Below, piece after piece: positions 33,094-38,217 of a stretch of 38,217 bases of DNA; position 1 is the first letter of the stretch, and each line of letters starts with the position of its first letter. Source of the stretch: Saprospiraceae bacterium (lineage in GTDB: Bacteria > Bacteroidota > Bacteroidia > Chitinophagales > Saprospiraceae). Location of the stretch: NCBI GenBank assembly GCA_020627965.1, contig JAHDFX010000032.1:1-38217 (forward strand), given 5' to 3'. The position numbers and the translations under genes were made by a program. The notes under the pieces are model-generated. The model was given only the letters and a program-made list of their open reading frames with translations. It made no database searches and was not told the origin of the DNA.

Positions 33094-33747
33094 ATGAAAA
33101 CTAGACTACTAACAATCTTAGCAGGTGTACTGTTCGGATTATCTGCTGTTTATTCACAGACTAATCTTCCGACTGATTTTCCACAATATAAAGATACTGG
33201 CAATCGTGAAGCCGACCACGCTACTTATGATAAAGCCAAACAAGTATGGGTAGAAACCAATCCCGAAGCTTATAAAAAAATGGGCGGACAGGTATACGAA
33301 CCGCCTACCCCAGCCCTTGATCCGGAACTCGACTATGTGGCTTATGAACCTGACAAGTGTGAAGAAGTTGTTCCTCCTCCAATCGTTCCTGCCAATTCTG
33401 TAGTTTGGGAATTAACAGATGCTAAGGTCATTGACAAGAACAGTGTTAGTGAATCTACCCAATTACAGGCAGAAATTCGAGAAGAGTTTCTCAGCGAAAA
33501 AATTTACTGGAAAATTTCCAAGGAAGGCGTGATATACATGTTTGTCAATGATAAATACAATGCCCATTATCAATTTGAAAAAGAGGATAATAAACTTTTA
33601 TTATTTCCCCATAAAGAAACAGAATGTAATAATGGTGTAAAGTCTTATCCAATAGAAAAATGGGATGACGCCCAACTGCTCATCAATATGCCTGAAGAAG
33701 ATGAAGGCAGTACAATTATCTATCAGTTGGCTTTTACTGCACTTTAA
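33094..33747 (+). CDS. Small secreted protein of unknown function
   Basis: Exported protein, 217 aa from the ATG at 33094. The frame opens at 33025, but the extra 23 residues would bury the signal peptide MKTRLLTILAGVLFGLSAVY then SQ. The mature part begins with a short repeat-like segment (LPTDFPQYKDTGNREADHAT, about 22-41, then AKQVWVETNPEAYKKMGG). A Pro-rich linker follows (about 70-105; EPPTPALDPELDY, VVPPPIVPANS), and then a lipocalin-like beta domain to the end (VWELTDAKVID, KIYWKISKEGVIYMFV, LLLFPHKETECNNG). There is no sorting domain, so it is probably periplasmic. It is followed 68 nt later by the HYR-repeat gene on the same strand, possibly in one operon. Function not recognised. 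Confidence 0.75.
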   Translation: MKTRLLTILAGVLFGLSAVYSQTNLPTDFPQYKDTGNREADHATYDKAKQVWVETNPEAYKKMGGQVYEPPTPALDPELDYVAYEPDKCEEVVPPPIVPANSVVWELTDAKVIDKNSVSESTQLQAEIREEFLSEKIYWKISKEGVIYMFVNDKYNAHYQFEKEDNKLLLFPHKETECNNGVKSYPIEKWDDAQLLINMPEEDEGSTIIYQLAFTAL

Positions 33748-33815
33748 TATAGTTCTTACCCCCTTTCAGACACCCCACCTAAAGCCCCCTTATATACTTA
33801 CTTAAACCAAGTGTC

Positions 33816-36800
33816 ATGAAAAGACTATACCTAATAGGATTGCTTTCCTGTATAATCTCTCTATTAAATGCCCAACAAGTTAATTATACCATCACGGTTA
33901 CCCAGATTCAATGGTTTGAAAATGGAATAGGAGGTGCTTGTCAGGAAGGTGGTACAGAAGAATATACTGCAAAAGTTTGGTTTGATGACAACCTCAATGG
34001 TACAGATGTAGGTGGTCAGTGTAGAACTTGTGACAACAATGGAAATTGTACCAGTGAGACAGATTATGTAGTAGGAAGCCGAAGCAATAGCTGCGCAACG
34101 ACCATCAATATGCGATTTCAGGCATGGGAAGATGACAGGGGAGGTAGATGTGATTATAATATAAACGGAGGTGTTTTTGATAATGATGATGATTGTGGTT
34201 GTGGTATTTCTACAGTGGCTAGCATCAATTTCAGAAATAGTCCATCAGGAACTACCTACGGTTATTTTGGATGTAATCAAAATAACCATCGCTTTCTGGT
34301 TAGGATCGATTACACAGAAATAGTTGAACCTAATGACGACTGTGGTTCTGCGATTGCGATAGGGGCAGGAGCGACTAATTTCAATCTGCTTGAAGAGTGT
34401 AGTGGCCCGGATATTACCTCTTGTGCATTTAATGATTATAATGATGTTTGGTATAGTTATACTTATAATGGAACTTGTCCTTTAAGTAGCTGGAATGTCA
34501 ATACATTTGGTACAGGTTTCGATACAGCATTGAGTCTCTGGGATGCTTGTGGAGGCAATGAACTTGCCTGTAATGATGATAGTGGCGGCTTGCAATCCAG
34601 CATTACAAGAACAGGCTGTATTCAGCCCGGCACAACATACTATATCAGGGTTTCAGGTTATAATGGTGCAGATGGAAGTGGAGTGTTGAACATTGTAGAA
34701 ACCCCCGAAACGACCAACCCTATCATTAGTTGTCCTTCACAAGGTAATATTACGGCTAATGCGAGTACTTGTATGGCAGCTATTCCCAACTTTACAGGCT
34801 CTGCCACTACAAGTGATAATTGTGACAATTCCGTTGCAGTTACTCAGTCTCCTCCGGCAGGGACAATGGTCACTATAGGTGCGCAAAATGTTGTTTTAAC
34901 AGCAACAGATGATTGTGGAAATACAGCAACTTGCACCGTAAGCTTTAATGTAATAGATGGCAATGACCCTACAATTACCTGTCCTCCAACGCAAAATATA
35001 GCAGGAAATGCCAGTTGCCAGGGAAGTTTGGGTAATTATACCGGATTGGCTACCACTAGTGATGCATGCCCTGGCTTTGTAAATGTTACTCAATCGCCTG
35101 CACCAGGAGCTCCTGTTACTGGTTCTGGCACAGTTACACTGACAGTTACCGATGCCGCAGGAAATACAGATCAATGCACATTTACAGTCAATGTAACAGA
35201 TAATACAAACCCCACTATTACTTGTCCAGGAGATCAGTCGCTTGTAGCAGATATAAACTGCCAGGCTAATCTGATGGATTATACCGGACTTGCCACTGCC
35301 AGCGATGCTTGTGGAACCGTCAATATCACTCAGTCACCACCGCCAGGAACACTAATCAGTGGAACAACAACAGTTACACTGACCGCTACGGATGGCGCTG
35401 GAAATACAAATGATTGTACCTTTGATGTAATACTAGACGATAACTTACCACCAACCTTTGACTGTCCAGGTACTCAATCACTCGTTTTAGCTCCAACTTG
35501 TGTTACTGTTTTACCTAGTTTTCCTTTTGCGAATCTGGGTGATAATTGTTCAGGCTTCTTTGATATGACCATCACGCAGTCACCGCCGGCAGGTACACCT
35601 ATATTTGCTCCACCTTATTCACTGACAGTGACACTAATGGCAACAGACGAAGCCGGAAACAATACTTCATGCGATTTTACCGTAAATCTCATAGATGCTA
35701 CGAATCCAAATCCAAACTGTCCATCCATGATTACTGTCGAAGGCTGTGGAACGGGAGATATTCTAAATGGTGGAATGACAGCATTAGCTTATAGTGAAAC
35801 AGCTGTAACGATCACTGAAGCACAATACACAACAGAAGGGGGCACCTTTGTAGAAGCTTGCGGAATTTCTATCATAACATACTCAGACGTTTCATCTGGA
35901 ACTTGTCCCGTAACAATAACACGTACATTTACTTTTGAAGACGATTCAGGTAATACAAATAACTGTACTCAAACCATCGAAATTGATGATAATATCCCGC
36001 CAACACCAATTTGTCAAAATATCACAGTGAATCTGGACGCTACAGGGCAGGCTACAATTACTGTAGCAGATATTGAAAACGGCAGTTCTGATAATTGTAC
36101 TGCCGCAGCTAACCTTATGCTCTCACTAGACCGAACAACTTTCGATTGTGCAGATGCCGGAATGGGAGTGCCTGTAGTGCTGACAGCAGAAGATGAATGT
36201 GGTACTATAAACACATGCACCGCTACAGTAATGGTCGTTGATCCTTTCGGAACCTGTTGCACAACTACTGCCCTTTGTCAGGATGTCACCATACAACTTG
36301 ATGCAAATGGTATGGCAAGTATATCATCAGGTACAAGTACAATGACTTTAGCCGATGCGAGTACCGAGTTTTCTGGTATTCAAGGTCAAGATGATTGGCT
36401 TTATGGTAGTTATCCGGGGAATAATCCAGCAAATTTTACCAACTTACCAAACTATACGGGTTTTGTATGGAATAATGCAGGTGCAGGAACAACGCTTGAC
36501 TTCCCTCAATTAGATGCTAATGGTGGGCACCCTGGTTTTGAAGGGCCAACTCCCGTAGTTCGTCGCTGGGTGAGTGATTATTGTGGCGAAACGACAATTG
36601 CAGGAGATTTTTATGATAGAGATACGAATTGTGGAGATGGAGCGCACGTAAGAATTTATGTAAATGGGACGCAGGTTTATGAATACCTCAATATTCCCGG
36701 AGCTTCGGTTTCTTATAGTATTACTCAAACAGTTAATCCTGGCGATCAAGTTGATTTTGTCATTGATCCAATATTTGATGTAGGCTGTGATGATACTCAT

Positions 36801-38217
36801 TTCACGGCTATTATTACTGCGGAAGTAGAGGATTTTATGATTAATAATGGCTCTAATTCTACCTGTGGGATTGCCTGTCTTGAGGTTTCACAAGAAGACT
36901 TTACTTGTGATAATCTGGGTGATAATACTGTGACCTTGACAGTGACAAACAGTAATGGTGCTACAGAGACTTGTACGGCAGTGGTGACTGTCGAAGATGT
37001 TATTTTACCAACAGCGAGCAACCCGGCTTCAGAATCTGTTCAATGTTCTGCTGATATTCCAACGGCTGACATCAACGTTGTTCTGGATGAAGATGATAAC
37101 TGCACACCTACAGTTACTTTTGTCAGTGATGTTTCTAATGGCGACTCTTGTCCGGAAGTTGTCACAAGAACTTATAGTGTAACTGACGAAAGCGGTAATT
37201 CCGTAAATGTTACTCAAACTATTACAATAAATGATGATACACCTCCTGTCTTGACCACCCCAGTAGATGCAACAGTAGAATGTGATAATACTTTTTCAGG
37301 AACTAGTTCCATGACAATTGTTGACGATAATTTTGACAGTAATTCTGGCTGGACTATCAATACGACCGGAGGAAATGGTAATGGAGAAGTAAACTTCAGT
37401 GGAGGGCAAGCAGCAATGGGAGAAGCTTCACCAAACGCATCAGGCGCAGCCACAGTTGAAATCTGTCAAACTTTCAATACAACGGGTTTCTCGAATATCA
37501 TCTTAGACCTGACAGCGTTTCAAAGTAATGCCGGATTTGAAGGAACAGATAATCTTACCATTACCTATGATGCAGGAAGTGGCACAACAACATTGTTGAC
37601 TGATGCAGAAGTATGGCAAGGAACAGACGGGCAATCTGGTGTAAATGATGGAAACACGACCCCGACAGCCTCAGGCGCCCTGGCACTCTCGGCAGCAGCA
37701 GATAATAATGCCAGCCTGATTATTTGTATCAATATCACCGTAAATGATACTAATGAAGATTATTTCATAGATAATTTAACACTTAGTGGAGATGCTCCGT
37801 CACCAGCAGCAGATGTAAGTACAGCCAGTATAGGTATGGCAACAGCTACAGATAATTGTGCCGCACCAAATATAAGCTTCGCAGATAATCTATCTACATT
37901 AGATGCCTGTGGAATAGGTACATTTGTCAGAACATGGATAGCAACTGATGATTGTGGAAATTCTACTACAGAAACTCAAAATATTACCATAGAAGATAAT
38001 ACCCCACCAATGCTAAGTGCTATGCCAACTGATATAACAGTAGATTGTGTATCAGATGTACCTAGTGATTCTGGAATAACGGCTACCGACACTTGCGATG
38101 ATATGGTAACAGTGACCTTTACACAATCAGCTTTACCTACCTGTCCCGGCGATGGTACGGTAACGAATACCTGGACGGTAACAGATTGTGCCAACAACAC
38201 GACAACACATACACAAA
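33816..38217 (+). CDS. Giant secreted HYR/Ig-repeat protein (3' end beyond window)
   Basis: Open frame of 1467 codons without a stop. Signal peptide MKRLYLIGLLSCIISLLNA. An unassigned Cys-rich N-terminal domain follows (about 20-165), then a pre-peptidase-type beta domain (about 168-293; EPNDDCGSA, FNDYNDVWYSYTY, TYYIRVSGYNG). About four HYR domains follow (about 298-625), each starting (N/P)PxxxCP and ending with CxFxVxVxD. More divergent HYR-like repeats run to the edge, with the PPxxxCQNITVxLDATGQAxI and FDCADAG type at about 726-810. Two repeats appear interrupted by beta-rich globular modules (about 838-999 and 1159-1326). Many Cys pairs suggest disulphides in a surface adhesin or fibre. 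A T9SS tail is likely beyond the window but is not visible. Confidence 0.88.
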   Translation, partial: MKRLYLIGLLSCIISLLNAQQVNYTITVTQIQWFENGIGGACQEGGTEEYTAKVWFDDNLNGTDVGGQCRTCDNNGNCTSETDYVVGSRSNSCATTINMRFQAWEDDRGGRCDYNINGGVFDNDDDCGCGISTVASINFRNSPSGTTYGYFGCNQNNHRFLVRIDYTEIVEPNDDCGSAIAIGAGATNFNLLEECSGPDITSCAFNDYNDVWYSYTYNGTCPLSSWNVNTFGTGFDTALSLWDACGGNELACNDDSGGLQSSITRTGCIQPGTTYYIRVSGYNGADGSGVLNIVETPETTNPIISCPSQGNITANASTCMAAIPNFTGSATTSDNCDNSVAVTQSPPAGTMVTIGAQNVVLTATDDCGNTATCTVSFNVIDGNDPTITCPPTQNIAGNASCQGSLGNYTGLATTSDACPGFVNVTQSPAPGAPVTGSGTVTLTVTDAAGNTDQCTFTVNVTDNTNPTITCPGDQSLVADINCQANLMDYTGLATASDACGTVNITQSPPPGTLISGTTTVTLTATDGAGNTNDCTFDVILDDNLPPTFDCPGTQSLVLAPTCVTVLPSFPFANLGDNCSGFFDMTITQSPPAGTPIFAPPYSLTVTLMATDEAGNNTSCDFTVNLIDATNPNPNCPSMITVEGCGTGDILNGGMTALAYSETAVTITEAQYTTEGGTFVEACGISIITYSDVSSGTCPVTITRTFTFEDDSGNTNNCTQTIEIDDNIPPTPICQNITVNLDATGQATITVADIENGSSDNCTAAANLMLSLDRTTFDCADAGMGVPVVLTAEDECGTINTCTATVMVVDPFGTCCTTTALCQDVTIQLDANGMASISSGTSTMTLADASTEFSGIQGQDDWLYGSYPGNNPANFTNLPNYTGFVWNNAGAGTTLDFPQLDANGGHPGFEGPTPVVRRWVSDYCGETTIAGDFYDRDTNCGDGAHVRIYVNGTQVYEYLNIPGASVSYSITQTVNPGDQVDFVIDPIFDVGCDDTHFTAIITAEVEDFMINNGSNSTCGIACLEVSQEDFTCDNLGDNTVTLTVTNSNGATETCTAVVTVEDVILPTASNPASESVQCSADIPTADINVVLDEDDNCTPTVTFVSDVSNGDSCPEVVTRTYSVTDESGNSVNVTQTITINDDTPPVLTTPVDATVECDNTFSGTSSMTIVDDNFDSNSGWTINTTGGNGNGEVNFSGGQAAMGEASPNASGAATVEICQTFNTTGFSNIILDLTAFQSNAGFEGTDNLTITYDAGSGTTTLLTDAEVWQGTDGQSGVNDGNTTPTASGALALSAAADNNASLIICINITVNDTNEDYFIDNLTLSGDAPSPAADVSTASIGMATATDNCAAPNISFADNLSTLDACGIGTFVRTWIATDDCGNSTTETQNITIEDNTPPMLSAMPTDITVDCVSDVPSDSGITATDTCDDMVTVTFTQSALPTCPGDGTVTNTWTVTDCANNTTTHTQ

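Noticed and set aside
36510-37453. Minus-strand ORFs of 60-96 codons at the right end
   Set aside because: They mirror the Thr/Asp-rich HYR repeat frame, which runs uninterrupted on the plus strand and shows clear domain structure.

Overview
The window is a chromosomal segment of a Bacteroidota bacterium, most likely from the Saprospiria/Lewinella side of the phylum (inference). The evidence is: several secreted proteins with C-terminal type IX secretion (T9SS) sorting domains; TAnnTTTG-type -7 boxes and no Shine-Dalgarno sequences; the DUF3822-rsmD gene pair; a prolyl-tRNA synthetase of the archaeal/eukaryotic type; long HYR/Ig-like repeat proteins; and a moderately AT-rich composition. No rRNA, tRNA, CRISPR array, transposase or phage gene was seen.

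Layout. 1-903: 5' part of a sigma-54-dependent response regulator (minus strand, cut by the left edge). 1072-3820: accessory stretch with a T9SS-sorted secreted protein, a decayed secreted-protein gene with an in-frame TGA, a VapC-type PIN toxin with its antitoxin, and a DUF2971 protein. 3907-9591: a secreted GH13 alpha-amylase-like enzyme and uvrA. 9643-9810: remnant of a WG-repeat protein. 9924-13235: a large secreted lysyl-endopeptidase-like serine protease with duplicated Cys-rich and PKD-like modules. 13321-14550: a family 2 glycosyltransferase. 14551-15345: a gene-free stretch with a formylglycine-generating-enzyme (FGE) domain relic and several palindromic elements. 15346-19389: a secreted Arg-rich protein, a FadL-like outer-membrane protein and a Tyr/Ser-rich secreted protein, with two clear intrinsic terminators. 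19740-24058: proS, an ArnT-like glycosyltransferase and a T9SS-sorted protein. 24141-27215: an integral-membrane patatin-fold protein that appears to lack both catalytic residues. 27420-29435: a compact operon (pilin-like anchored protein, DUF3822, rsmD). 29830-32844: convergent yidC and nadA sharing a terminator hairpin. 33094 to the end: a small secreted protein, then a giant HYR-repeat secreted protein that runs off the right edge.

The housekeeping genes (uvrA, proS, rsmD, yidC, nadA) are mixed with exported proteins that use the T9SS (amylase-like, protease, proteins of unknown role) and envelope functions (FadL-like porin, YidC, glycosyltransferases). This fits a predatory or polymer-degrading surface lifestyle (inference). 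The most unusual items are the pseudo-patatin membrane protein, two globular modules nested inside HYR-type repeats and opening with the same short sequence, three gene relics in intergenic DNA, and a set of palindromic repeats including one that looks inserted inside another with a 4-nt duplication.
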